The position numbers were made by a program, and so were the translations under genes. From Undaria pinnatifida (Eukaryota > Sar > Phaeophyceae > Laminariales > Alariaceae), in the NCBI GenBank assembly GCA_012845835.1, contig JABAKD010000023.1, forward strand, positions 13,381,362-13,445,361: a stretch of DNA of 64,000 nt, given 5' to 3'. The notes beneath the pieces were generated by a model that saw nothing but the letters and a program-made list of their open reading frames with translations, made no database searches and was not told the DNA's origin. Below are positions 25,240 to 35,329 of the stretch, in pieces (position 1 is the first letter of the stretch; each line of letters begins with the position of its first letter).

Positions 25240-28200
25240 CGTTCGTGTTTTGGGTATCTTGCCCCGCCGACACCGGCCTCATCACCGCTGCAGGCGATGC
25301 GTAAAAGACAGCAAACAAACGCCTGTACTGGGTGCTCTACATCGCGACCGCCGGAGGAGCACACATTACAGGCAAAGCTCACAAGTGCAAGACATTCGGT
25401 TCCTCGTGAGATGCGGCAGCAACATGGAAGGCCTTGAAAGACCTACATGACGGCAACACCAAATAAGCTCAACGTACGCTGCTGGAAAAGCGTTTAAAAG
25501 AAGAAAGTGAAAGTAGGCGACGATCCCACTGACGTCATCGCCACTATGGTCCACCTCCGGTTCCGTCTATAGGACATCGGAGAGGAGGCCCGGACGAATG
25601 CTACACGTGTTTGCTTTTTGATGCTCTCACGCCGGTGTTTGAGCTCGTCAAGTTTAATATCAATTAGCGGCGAGACGTCTTCGACTACGAGCAGCTCACG
25701 CGGCTTGCAACAAACTACTTCTACACCAGCAGTCGCGGAAGCCGTCGGCACCGTCGTTAGCGGGGCATGGAGCAGCGATGGTGGTGACTGCGCCTAGAAC
25801 TGTTCAAGGCCACCAGTGCAAGGACTACGGCCAATTTAAGCGCGACTTTCCTGAGCAGGTGAACAAGAGTCGTCCCAAACAAGGATGAAGAAGGGTAAAA
25901 AGGGGGAAAGAAGAAACGTTTCGTCCATATCGTGCTCGGTGAACAACACCAACTGTCACAGCGACGTCGAATGCCACGATCAGGGGGGACTTCCGCTTCT
26001 GCGTGCCAACCTGTCGCTTCTTATGACCCGAAACCAAGCGGGCACACATATACAGGGAGCAATCAACTTGCACACGCTTCGGCCCGAGCCACCAACATTT
26101 GGGATCTCTATGAGCCTTATGGATGCTTCCCTGCCGTGACGGCTGCGTCTGCTTTCGATGCATCTAATGCTGCTTCTACGAAGTCATCACCGAAACCAGC
26201 GGCACCTGCGTCTGCTTCTTCGGGGCCGATCCATCCGAGCTCCCTACTGGTCCCGCGGGTTTCATGGTGCATTCATTGTGGCCGGTACCAAAACAACTTA
26301 CGGCGAAGCTCTGCCGTCTGGTCATCACGATGATGGTGGACATCTGGCGAACGACAACGACATCGATCCACACCGTGTTCCAAGGCTGCAAGAGGGCATG
26401 AGCAACGTTAAGATTTTCACCGTTTCTCAGTTGATTGGTGCAGCTGGCGGGCACGTGCTTAAGAGTGTTGCATTGGGTATTGTCCACGGCACCATGACCG
26501 ACGAAGAAGGGAACTAGCAGTACGTCTCCTTCAGGTTGGTTGTGGTATCAGGGCTAGGCACCAACCTGTTCTTTGTCACCACTGCCATGCAGAAGGGTGT
26601 CACTTCGCTGTTTTACCCGATCAACCCTCGTTTGGAGAAGGGGGGAACGTCGCTCGGCCGATGCATGATTTCGGAATCGACCCCGCTACACATGTTGGAC
26701 ATAGAGAGGTGACAACTCGCTGGACTTTATCGTCACCACAGGCCGTGAAGCCACGCGGGCTGCGTCTGCTGAGCAGTGGCGCTGACGGATGCGACACACC
26801 AACAGCAGGCGCATCGACGTTCTCCGCACAATGCCTCTCAACGGTGTCAAGTGCACAGGGACCTGGACGCGTGCGGTACGTCGTGACGAGTGATCAGCAA
26901 GATCGCCAGAAATATGTAACAAACGATGACGTTATACTGGTTTACCAGCTGGTCAGTATGGACAAGTTGCGGCCGATCAACCGTCAATCGATGGCAGGTT
27001 ATCACTACGTCACCAAGTTCGTGGACCAGCGAACCAAACTGAAAGCAGATTTTTCTCATGAGAGACAAGACCCACACTATCAACTATATCGCCTTTTAGA
27101 ACAATGGGGTCGTGGTTTCTTACGGCCAGCACCCTGTAAAGCTCCAAGCGAACAAAGGTACGGACTACACGAGTGCCGAGGTGCGGCAGTATGACCTCGA
27201 CATCGGCACGAAGATAGCGTTTGCTTTTCTTCATCAACCCTCAGCAGATCCGCGTAAACAAGCAGCAGGAGGAAAGCTTGCTAACATGGTGCGCGGTTTT
27301 CTTGCCGACTCCGGCCTACCGAAGTTTCTCTGAGGGCAGTTGATGAACACTGCTCTTCACGTGAGCAGCTGGACATCACACGTGGCACTAGCTAATGAGC
27401 CGCCGTACGTGGCTCTCTACGGCAAGGACGCTCACTTTGCAATCCTGCGCCGGATCAGGGGAAAGGCCTTCGTGCGCGTAGAAGCCACATCAAGAATCCA
27501 AAGCATCGTGCCTGGTAGGTATCCGTTACAATATTCAGCATGGACAGAAAGTGGTTGCCGAAACACAATCCGAAGACGAGGAGGGTACGCGAGAGCGGGA
27601 ACCTCATTTTCATCCAGTCGTTATTTGTTGCGCCCAAGCCTGACCTGGCGAATGTTTTCGATGGGGGAGAGTTTCCGTATGACGACGACAAAGACACGTG
27701 GCGTGACGTTCGAAGCCATACAATCAATGAAGACCCCAGTTCACTGTCTCTTGACCAGGTCGTCGGAGACCCATCTTTACGTGATCTTATCGAGCATATT
27801 CGAGGCCGCGAGCTACGATAGAAGTGCACCACTTTATTTCCGACGTCCTTCAAGTTGAGATCATACGACATGTCCTTCTCAACCCCAAAACGGATTTTAT
27901 GACCCAGATGAAGATTAAAACCTGCTTAATCGCGGATGAACAATCGCATGGCCTAGTACGCAACGAGACCGTGCAAAAGCCAATGGCGTATTTCCGACGA
28001 TTTTGGGTGGAGGTTATAGGATATTTAGGTTATTTAGGTTATTTAGGTTATTTAGGTTATTTAGGTTATTTAGGTTATGTTCAGAAAACATTTCAGCAGA
28101 AAACTGCTGCCTCCATCGCGGCATGCATTTCCGTGAAACTACTGACAATGATATAGGCCCCAGTGCTGCCAACTCGATACCGCATCATTCTCCTTGGGGG

Positions 28201-29880
28201 CAGAGCCCTTCTCGCAAATGTGGGGAAAATCCTGTATTGCCTGACGGAGATAGGCCCTCAGGGCCAGGTGTTGATTCTCCGGCATCTAGTTCACAGCCAT
28301 CGGGTTTTGAACAGTCTGGTACGTCTGGTTTTGCGCCGTCCGTTTCGGCGTCGCGTACGTTCTGCATCTCGCGGAGGTAATGCATCTTGTGGTAGACGTG
28401 CTGGTACTACGTCGAAACGTCCTGCGACCAGATCGGTTGCCAAAAGGCCTGACGCCAGGACTCTCAGCGAACTAAGACGTTTCAGAATCGCATTTCAGCT
28501 GCGAAGAGGAAGTTAATTGACATAGCTCGCAAAGGACGATTTCCCACAACTTGCGGCTCAACCAGACGTTCCGTTAACGTTTCAGAAAAAGATCCAGATT
28601 CCTGATGCTGAACTGTTGCATTCTGCTTTCAAAACATATATCAAGTGTTTTTAATAGTTAGTTACAGGTCTTAAAGCTGGTTCCACGCCCAACAGCTCCA
28701 CCAGGACACGGGAATTTTCAATCCTAGTGGACACCAAGCGCAATCCTGTCAACAGCTCAAGGCCTGTGTGGTGCCCAAGGCTGGAATCAAATGGCATGAC
28801 GAGACTGCGGCAGCACCTTTGCTCAAGTCTGCCAGCTACAGTACATGCGGATGTTGATTGGGATTGTAACAAATATCGGCTGGGATGCTCAGCTGATGGA
28901 TGTGCAAGCTGCTTCCCTGTACGTGGACCTCGAGGAGATGGTGTTCATGGAAGAGCCGCCTTGTTTCAAGACCCAGTAGTACCAAGATGGAGGCCTCCTG
29001 GTGATGAACCCAAGGGGGGGTCTCTACGCACTGGCACGTAGCCCCGGGAACTGGGTTTATATCGTAGGTCGAGTCGTGATCGCGATTGGAAATTTTCAGC
29101 TCAAGTCTAACAGCTAGGTTTGCATCTGCCATCGCAACGGAGTCGTCGTCATCGTCACACTTTTCTTGGACGATCTGTTCATTGTCGGTGCCAGCATCGA
29201 AGTGATCGGGATGATGAAGAAGAAGCAAAAAGGACAAGTTGAAGAACAAGCACATGGACGACGTACTGCTCGTCTTGTTCTTGAAGGTTACGCGAGACAG
29301 TCAGAACGGCAGGCTTTCCACAAGCCAGGGAGAATACATCAAATGTATATATTGGATTGGTTTGGCATGGCGAACTGCAACCAAGCTAGCATTCCGGGCT
29401 ACGGTTCCGAGCTCTCCACGAAACACTCAGGAGAGACACGCTGCTCTATGAAGAAGGCGGCCAAGAAGATAGTAGCCAACGATACCAGGCCACAACCGGC
29501 TCAGTCGTGTATCTCGCTCGAGTTTTAAGGTACGACATCATGCGCGCTACGCGTCAATTCACTCGTGCTATGTCGAAACCTGCCAAAGTACATCAGAGTG
29601 CCGCTAAGTATTTTCTACGTTGTGTTGCTGGAACCACGTATTTGCACAATTGTTTACTGAAAAAAAGAGTTTTCAACCCCACAGCATTCTCGGACTCCAA
29701 CTGCTGCAACAACCGCGGCAAACGGCAAGTCTACTTCTTGTTACGTCAAATTAATTTGCACGGCTCCGTGGGTTTCATGTCCGGAGTTCAGAGCCTGACC
29801 GCAATGTCCACGAGGGAGGCAAATCTGGTTGCATTTGCCCTACAGTCAGCCCTCTGCCCGCTTAATACTTGCGACAAAAG
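25240..29880 (+). mobile_element. Ty1/copia relic, gag to RNase H, no LTRs seen
   Basis: A plus-strand Ty1/copia fossil. Parts in order: gag from about 25.25 to 26.1 kb with a degenerate zinc knuckle near 25.82 kb; integrase, best seen around 26.9-27.4 kb (FLADSGLPKF) with its C-terminal region to about 27.8 kb; reverse transcriptase at about 28.7-29.3 kb (including a LDDLFIVGA-type active-site segment near 29.17 kb); and RNase H at about 29.5-29.85 kb. It is broken at many places and both ends are missing. Its right edge lies only about 10-30 bp from a host exon, and its left edge about 20 bp from the start of a secreted-protein ORF. Both neighbours are on the opposite strand. Confidence 0.8.
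28022..28075 (+). repeat. 9-bp minisatellite (TATTTAGGT)x6
   Basis: Six perfect head-to-tail copies of TATTTAGGT, lying within the copia relic between the integrase and reverse transcriptase parts. The perfect identity of the units contrasts with the decayed surroundings and implies recent expansion. Confidence 0.9.
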
Positions 29881-29892
29881 GAAACAGCTCAC

Positions 29893-30036
29893 CTTCCACT
29901 CCCACAAAAGCTCTCCATCGCGATCCAGCTTAGCGGCGAGGAAACTGCTGGAGTTACTGCCGTATCCAGCCACTACGATGGAATCGTTCTCGGTCATCGC
30001 TACTCCTAGCACGCGTTCATCTGCCTCTGTTCCGTT
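29893..30036 (-). CDS. Beta-propeller-type repeat exon (48 codons)
   Basis: A minus-strand internal exon of 144 bases. The acceptor is CTTACTCGCAG before AACGGAACAG, and the donor is GTGGAAG followed by GTGAGC; both junctions are phase 0. The peptide starts NGTEADERV, has the blade core NDSIVVAGYG, then LAAKLDRDG, and closes LLWEWK. Compared with the 56-codon sister exons it lacks about eight residues between the AGY motif and the LAAKLD strand, where the others carry W-GTN-GDWD. An intron of 455 bp (30037-30491) separates it from the exon at 30492-30659. It ends within about 30 bp of the copia relic. The family and likely structural role are as for the 5.2-kb exon; function is unknown. Confidence 0.75.
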
Positions 30037-30491
30037 CTGCGAGTAAGATCGGGAGCACGTACTGCTAGTTATCAGCATCGCCGGTGCTCGTTAACAATCG
30101 ACACAGTCGGTTGCCTGAGGTGGAAAATTTGGGTAACTGTGATCGTACAGTATAATCGGTGTGGCTGAGAAAGGCTGCACGCTGCTGTTAGCGAACGACG
30201 AGATTGTTCGACGGACCCCTCAAAAGAAAACTAGTCTAAACACTGCTACGCTAGTTATGATCATAGATATGGTAGTTGGGCTACTTTGTAGCGCTCAGTA
30301 GTGAGTAACCTTCGCCTTTGCCTAAAATCAAGAACATGTTTCATCTTCCGGTTTTGCGCTTGCCACGGCAGAACGTCGTGCCTTTAAACCTGCACCAACT
30401 CAAAACATACAAGAAAATACATCAACATAACTACACACTCAAGCGAGTGGCACACACTCCGTACGTAGCAACACAATTTTACAGCGTTTAC

Positions 30492-30659
30492 CTGCCATTT
30501 CCAGATATATTCCCCATCTTCACCCATCTTGGAAACGACCCAGTCCCACCCTCCAGCGTTAGTATCGTACCAATCACCAAGAGTGTTGCCGCCGAAAATA
30601 TATGTGTCATTCGAGCCGAATGCCGCACCTATCATATTATCGTTCGCATTGGTTCCTCC
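30492..30659 (-). CDS. Beta-propeller-type repeat exon (56 codons)
   Basis: A minus-strand exon of 168 bases between acceptor GATCTGCGCAG and donor GGCAG/GTAAAC, phase 0 on both sides. The peptide begins GGTNANDNMI, has the core NDTYIFGGNTLGDW, then DTNAGGWDWVVSKMGEDG, and closes YIWKWQ. Length, splice phase and the closing WKWQ match the exon at 5229-5396 exactly, supporting origin by exon duplication, one blade per exon. The next exon downstream in the transcript is 29893-30036. Further upstream exons should lie above 30.66 kb, but none was recognised in the window. The whole gene could encode a secreted or surface propeller protein, which is inference only. Confidence 0.75.
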
Positions 30660-30699
30660 CTGCGCAGATCACAGAGCAAATCATAGGTACGTCACATGT

Positions 30700-32140
30700 A
30701 AACCACAACAGCATGTCCCCTTCTGAGGAGAAGGACATCAGGTACACTTTACATTATTAGTGTAATTTGACTATATATTTGTCATACACTCCAGCGGTGA
30801 GATCGAAGATTTCGTTTAAACTCGCTAGTGTATTATGTGTCTGGTACTCCGATTGCACGTAGTACTGGGTGTGTGTTCATCACGGGCATAGGTCAGCGAC
30901 TCCGCTCGGAATTACAGTGTGGCTTGTACCAGGGTAATCAGGGTGAGATTAGTCCGTCTGTGGGCGGAAACAGTAACACACGTTCCTTAGAGGGACAAAA
31001 TATGACAGCTTTGGAAGCAAAATCATCAGTTCATCAAGTGCATCCTGCAAGTTTTAAAACCAGTGATGGGAGGGCAGCAATTTTAACGGCGTGGGGACCT
31101 GGGTTTGAAAAAGAGGGGGCAACGGGGGTCGGGGGGAGGGGGGGTCGGCGCAACTCTATCTGTACATGGAAACTCTAAACCCCTGGAGGGGACAAATGTG
31201 ACGGTTGTAGAAGAAATGGGGTGGCGGGGGGAAACAAATCGAGGCGGGGGAGAGGGCGGGGCATTCCAATCGCTCTTTTCAATCGCATAAATTGAGAGCT
31301 GGTGGGAACTTACTATACCCGTGGTGCTGGGTCTAGGTGATGGTACGGGTTGCGGGGAAGGAGGGGGCGTGAAGTAAACGGAATGGCTGGCTGGAAATGT
31401 AGTGAGGTGAGATATCACCTGCATGTTGTGTGTTCGTGTTACGGGCGGGCGAGGGGACGGGGACGGGGTTGGTGGGGCGGCGGGGAAGGGGTGTGAGGTA
31501 GAACGGAGGTGGATGAGAGCAAAATACTGTACCTGGGTGTTACATGCACAGATGTTGTTTATATTTTTTGTTTACTACGCGTGTGGGGTTGTGGATGGGA
31601 GGAACAAAATGTCATTACGTGATGATTTTTTTCACTTCGATGCTGTCCATGCGAGTAGTGTTTTTGTGATTTCGTAAAATATAACACGACCACTACTACG
31701 GCCGGAACATACGGTATGCATTTTTCACTGTCACTGTTCTTGATAATATATTTCTTCCACAATTTTTCCTTGCACTGCTCTCGCACTCCTTCCCAGTAGC
31801 AACACAGATCCAGGGTTACATCTAGCGAGCTCTTCATCCCCTTCCCCCTGCATCGGTACGTGCCTTCGTTTTTTCCGCTCCAAGAATTCAGAAATCTCCT
31901 TCCTCTGCGACTCGCGTCGAATTGTGCCTACCCGCCTTGCTATTATTAGCGGCAGGGCTTACCACTTTTCGACAACATGGTTGATAAACACTGTGTACGA
32001 CATCGACGTTGTTTCACCTTACATTTGGTTGTTGCGTTGCATACTGGGTTGTTTTCGATAGTGTTAGGTATACGAAATTTTAAAAATATCTCAACACATT
32101 TTATTGCGGGCGCTCTCAATCTCTGATATATTTACAATTT
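30700..32140. other. Gene-free, G-rich repetitive stretch
   Basis: No supported gene. Between about 30.95 and 31.26 kb two diverged copies of a ~200-bp unit are visible (GGAAACWSTAA, GAGGGGACAAA, RTRGAAGMAAAA-type motifs), and the + strand is strongly G-rich up to 31.5 kb. The proline-rich minus-strand frames here are a by-product of that composition. Confidence 0.4.
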
Positions 32141-32142
32141 CA

Positions 32143-32204
32143 CCACGGTGGGATTAGAACTCGAGGACCAACGGTAGAAGACCACTTGGTGGGCAACCGG
32201 GATG
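32143..32204 (-). repeat. tRNA-derived (SINE-like) head, second copy
   Basis: On the minus strand this reads CCCGGTTGCCC, then AAGTGGTCTTCTACC, then TCCTCGAGTTCTAATCCC, matching in order the motifs of 99-178. The A-box and B-box spacing is tRNA-like, but no proper acceptor stem is visible. It is probably a SINE head or tRNA pseudogene. Confidence 0.4.
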
Positions 32205-32592
32205 GTATTTACGTCCTTTGCGATATATATGCCCTGCTGTGAATTTATGGAGGTCGTCTTTTACTAGATGAATGTACGATGGTGTCTCCTGAGCTCGTGA
32301 CGACCATTGGGGTTCTTGGCCTTTTTGGTACACCTACCTGCGGTATACTCCAACAAACATGCCTGCCTGGTTGTGTGATACGTATGTGCATACAAGGACA
32401 ACCATTTGGAACTTCTATTTATAACTGTATGGCATGACATTTGTTACATATTGTCTAAGGATTCTCTGTGTGTTATCATGCAGGGGATCGGGTAGTTGGC
32501 CTTGAGATACAACATTCGACATGTTCAACTATGTAGCACCACCATAACGTTCGTCTTATGGTGACTCGCGTGGGAAAGTCGCCAAATATATA

Positions 32593-33168
32593 CTCCCTCC
32601 GACCCTAAATATAAGGGCGGTTTGGACAAAAAGCGGTATAACTCGGGTCTGCAGAACTCTTTTCCCGAACCGTTTTTTTTATTGGTTCCGCCGCACTGCT
32701 GCGCAGCGCGCAGAACAGGGGTCTTTCTGAACACACACCAGCAAGGTGCAGCCCACAACAGCAGACCGCGCCCGATCTCACCACCCCAACTTTGGAGCTC
32801 CGGTCGAACACCTTCCCAACTGCTGTTGAGCCATGTCCGCTGCTGGGAGTGCCTCTCAAGGGACGAAACGCAAGAATTTCAGCGTTTTGGAGAGAGAAGA
32901 GGTGATTCGCCACCTTCTCGCCAACAGCAAAGACGGGGTACAACCACGGCAGATTTCCGCCATTTCCCCGATCAGGGGATTTCACCGCACCATCCCCCCC
33001 CCCATCGAGCGTTTTTTTTTTTTCTCTCTCTCCAATGCGATATTCTATCGTATGCCAAAGATATCCGAGGTCCACCTTGCCCAAATGGCACGTTTCTGCC
33101 AATAACCCTCAAACCGCCCTTATATTACGGGATTTCCAAACCGCCCTTATATTTAGGGTCGGAGGGAG
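32593..33168 (+). mobile_element. Stowaway-like Tc1/mariner MITE
   Basis: A 576-bp element flanked by TA. Its ends are perfect inverted repeats for about 30 bases, opening CTCCCTCCGACCCTAAATAT and continuing AAGGGCGGTTT. These ends and the TA target duplication match the Stowaway class of Tc1/mariner elements known best from plants. Near the right end the terminal motif AAACCGCCCTTATAT is present twice (33111 and 33137 regions). The interior keeps a short N-terminal transposase-like piece, listed separately, so it looks like an internal-deletion derivative of a larger autonomous element. The near-perfect ends suggest relatively recent mobility. Confidence 0.85.
32833..33105 (+). pseudogene. 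Transposase N-terminal remnant inside the MITE
   Basis: A 90-codon ORF beginning MSAAGSASQG with a segment KRKNFSVLEREEVIRHLLA and SKDGV. This resembles the start of the helix-turn-helix DNA-binding region of mariner-like transposases of the Stowaway type. After about residue 45 the resemblance stops, and the rest runs through a T-rich tract into the right inverted repeat. The catalytic DDE/D domain is absent. It cannot mobilise the element, but it shows which superfamily the MITE came from. Confidence 0.45.
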
Positions 33169-34150
33169 TATATATATATATATACCTGGTAGTCTTTATA
33201 CATACATGTGTCTTCCTGCATGCAGATATGATCTCCGTCCCATATTGGATAGCGAATGGAATTCTCAAAACAGGTAGATGTTTGCTCTCTACGCAAATAT
33301 AAATTTCAACCGACATTTCCACACATTTACAGAACAATCATATATGGGTGGAGTTGTGAAAGCCACAAATTCTAAGGCAGGGATACTCATTGACAATACA
33401 GAAAGAAATGTGATGTGGTCATGCAAATGCGAGAGATTCACATCTCAAATACAGCAAGCAAGGTGATTTGCGATTATGGTCGTGAGATACCACCGGAAAT
33501 GAACACGAGGGGGAGAAGTGCAAATCAACACACGGGCTTAAATTGGAACGATTGATGTGTCTGCGCTCAATTACAAAATAACACATCAGGGAAAACACAA
33601 AAAACCAAAAGATGATACCCTGGTACACGTTTATACCGTTGTTGGAACATAATAATTCATGCTTCCGCCAGAAACATAAAAAAAGGTATTTCGAGAGTCA
33701 GCCTATGATGTGCCAGATCCAAGGGGGTGCATATGTCTCACTACTCGGGCTTGAATAACCGACTATACCGCTTGCCACCCAGGAACGACTAGCACGAACA
33801 TCTTGCTCGTAGGGGTACCTATCACTTCGCATACACACGTCAGACGTTGGTTAATTGGAAAAAAGATACCAATAAAAAAAAATTGGGGAAATTAGAGGAA
33901 AGCACAGACAAGAAAAGAAAGCGAGAACGGAAAGGTATTGAAAGAAAAGACAAGAAAAGCATGACAAGAAGACGAAGCAAAGGAAAGGAGAGTAGTAAAG
34001 CCCGTGGTCACTATAAGCAAGTATATTTCCCACTCTTGCAGACACAGGAAAATACAACATAGATCGAAAAAAAAAATGCACAACCCCTGCATCGGAAAGT
34101 GATATTACATTGCACGTATTAGCTCCAACGATTAGATAAACGATACACAT
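33169..34150. other. No confident gene; purine-rich segment
   Basis: A short (TA)n run follows the MITE. Open frames at 33278-33466 look only weakly protein-like. From 33.85 to 34.07 kb the + strand is extremely purine-rich, giving a Lys/Arg-rich frame that is a compositional artefact. Confidence 0.35.
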
Positions 34151-34153
34151 ATA

Positions 34154-34447
34154 TTATTTTATCTTAATGCTTGCATCGGCTAATATGTAGTCTATGGGAT
34201 ACGCGGTTAAATGGCGCCCTGCTGCCAACGCTTTTAACATGTAGCAACGCCGACCATCTAAGATGTTTGACTTTAGGTTCACGCTGCTCGAGCTTTTATC
34301 ATAACCTCGTGAAGGATGCAGGTCGGTGACTTCCTCGTTATTGCCAGGGTCAACAAGACCAAGACATTCGGCGTTGTTGTGCGGACGAAAATTGTATACT
34401 CCGCGTTGAGGGAGGCGAAGGCAGACATCTGAACGTCCAGAATTCAT
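34154..34447 (-). CDS. Hypothetical ORF, 97 codons
   Basis: An ATG-initiated minus-strand frame with balanced, protein-like composition (for example VCLRLPQRGVYNF and RRCYMLKALAAGRHLTAYP) and no low-complexity bias. No domain, signal peptide or membrane segment was recognised. Further coding-like minus-strand frames lie just to the right (34659-35112), so this may be the surviving end of a decayed gene. Function is unknown. Confidence 0.25.
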   Translation of the reverse strand: MNSGRSDVCLRLPQRGVYNFRPHNNAECLGLVDPGNNEEVTDLHPSRGYDKSSSSVNLKSNILDGRRCYMLKALAAGRHLTAYPIDYILADASIKIK

Positions 34448-34658
34448 AAATCAAGTAATTTTACTTTGGTGTGAGTCAACGATTACAAAGGGCTACTTGG
34501 GCCAACGCTCGGACGTACGCAAGCTCTTGTGTACTAGCTGTAAATTTTGTAAAAACGGGGTTGTAAGTTTCAGTGCACAGATTGATTAACATCATCACCC
34601 TGTTGACCCCGGTATAACGTACAATGTAGTTCCACGGGGAATCGCCGACCTATATCCT

Positions 34659-35112
34659 TCATGATGAGGACACACCCAGTAATGAGTCTGATCGGAGTAT
34701 CACACACAGCCTGCAATGATGGGATTCGACGACATCATCGATGTAACAGGTGGTCTGGAGTGTAATTATATTTGAACAATTTAGTCTAATATAATGCGGA
34801 AGGACAGCAAAAACACAGCCCAGGCCTGATGCTCGAATATTTGGTGATATTATCGTGATTCTGTTGTTAACATTCGAGTGACCAGACCACGCTTTACGTC
34901 GATTGTCAAAGAAAGGAAGGATTGATTGACCCATGATACGTGGAAGCCCGCTCTACTAAAAACTGGACGTGACGTACCGCAGCATATACAGTATAACGTA
35001 CGTCGAGGACAACGTTCGGCGATATCATCCCAAAACACAATGCACATGGAGTTAACAAAACGTATTCTTCATTGGGTGTAAGCGGACACAAACGGCTGGC
35101 GAGGGTAACCAC
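34659..35112 (-). pseudogene. Decayed coding-like stretch
   Basis: Two overlapping minus-strand frames, 34659-34934 and 34906-35112, both have protein-like composition (VRYTVYAAVRHVQFLVERA; RASGLGCVFAVLPHYIRL) and meet in different frames. This fits a gene broken by a frameshift. No family was recognised, and its neighbour at 34154-34447 on the same strand may be part of the same original gene. Confidence 0.25.
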
Positions 35113-35213
35113 TAAGTTACCCAGACTGAGCGTTCAATCTACGGCACCTGATATTCCCAGATTTGCTTCGCCATTACAGGCCGTCGATCGCCCGTGCTTC
35201 TTGAGCTCAAGTA

Positions 35214-35321
35214 TTGGAGAATTTCGATAGTGGCCGTCTGCCTCGAACCCGAGCTGCAGAAGAAAAGGTTAAACAACGTGCTGTCGAGTATGAGGGTAGT
35301 CTAGATAAAGTAGTAATGAAG
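35214..35321 (+). CDS. Possible exon with a strong donor
   Basis: A charged, protein-like segment (NFDSGRLPRTRAAEEKVKQR then AVEYEGSLDKVV) that ends at a near-consensus donor, ATGAAG followed by GTAAGG at 35322. The upstream acceptor is not certain; an in-frame stop lies shortly before, and the nearest AG is weak. No further exon was found. It may be an isolated exon of a host gene or chance. Confidence 0.2.
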
Positions 35322-35329
35322 GTAAGGCC

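Noticed and set aside
31083-31424. Proline-rich minus-strand ORF
   Set aside because: It is a compositional effect of a G-rich plus strand; no start context, domain or splice sites.
33847-34062. Lys/Arg-rich plus-strand ORF
   Set aside because: The underlying DNA is a purine-only style low-complexity tract, so the basic composition is not evidence of a gene.
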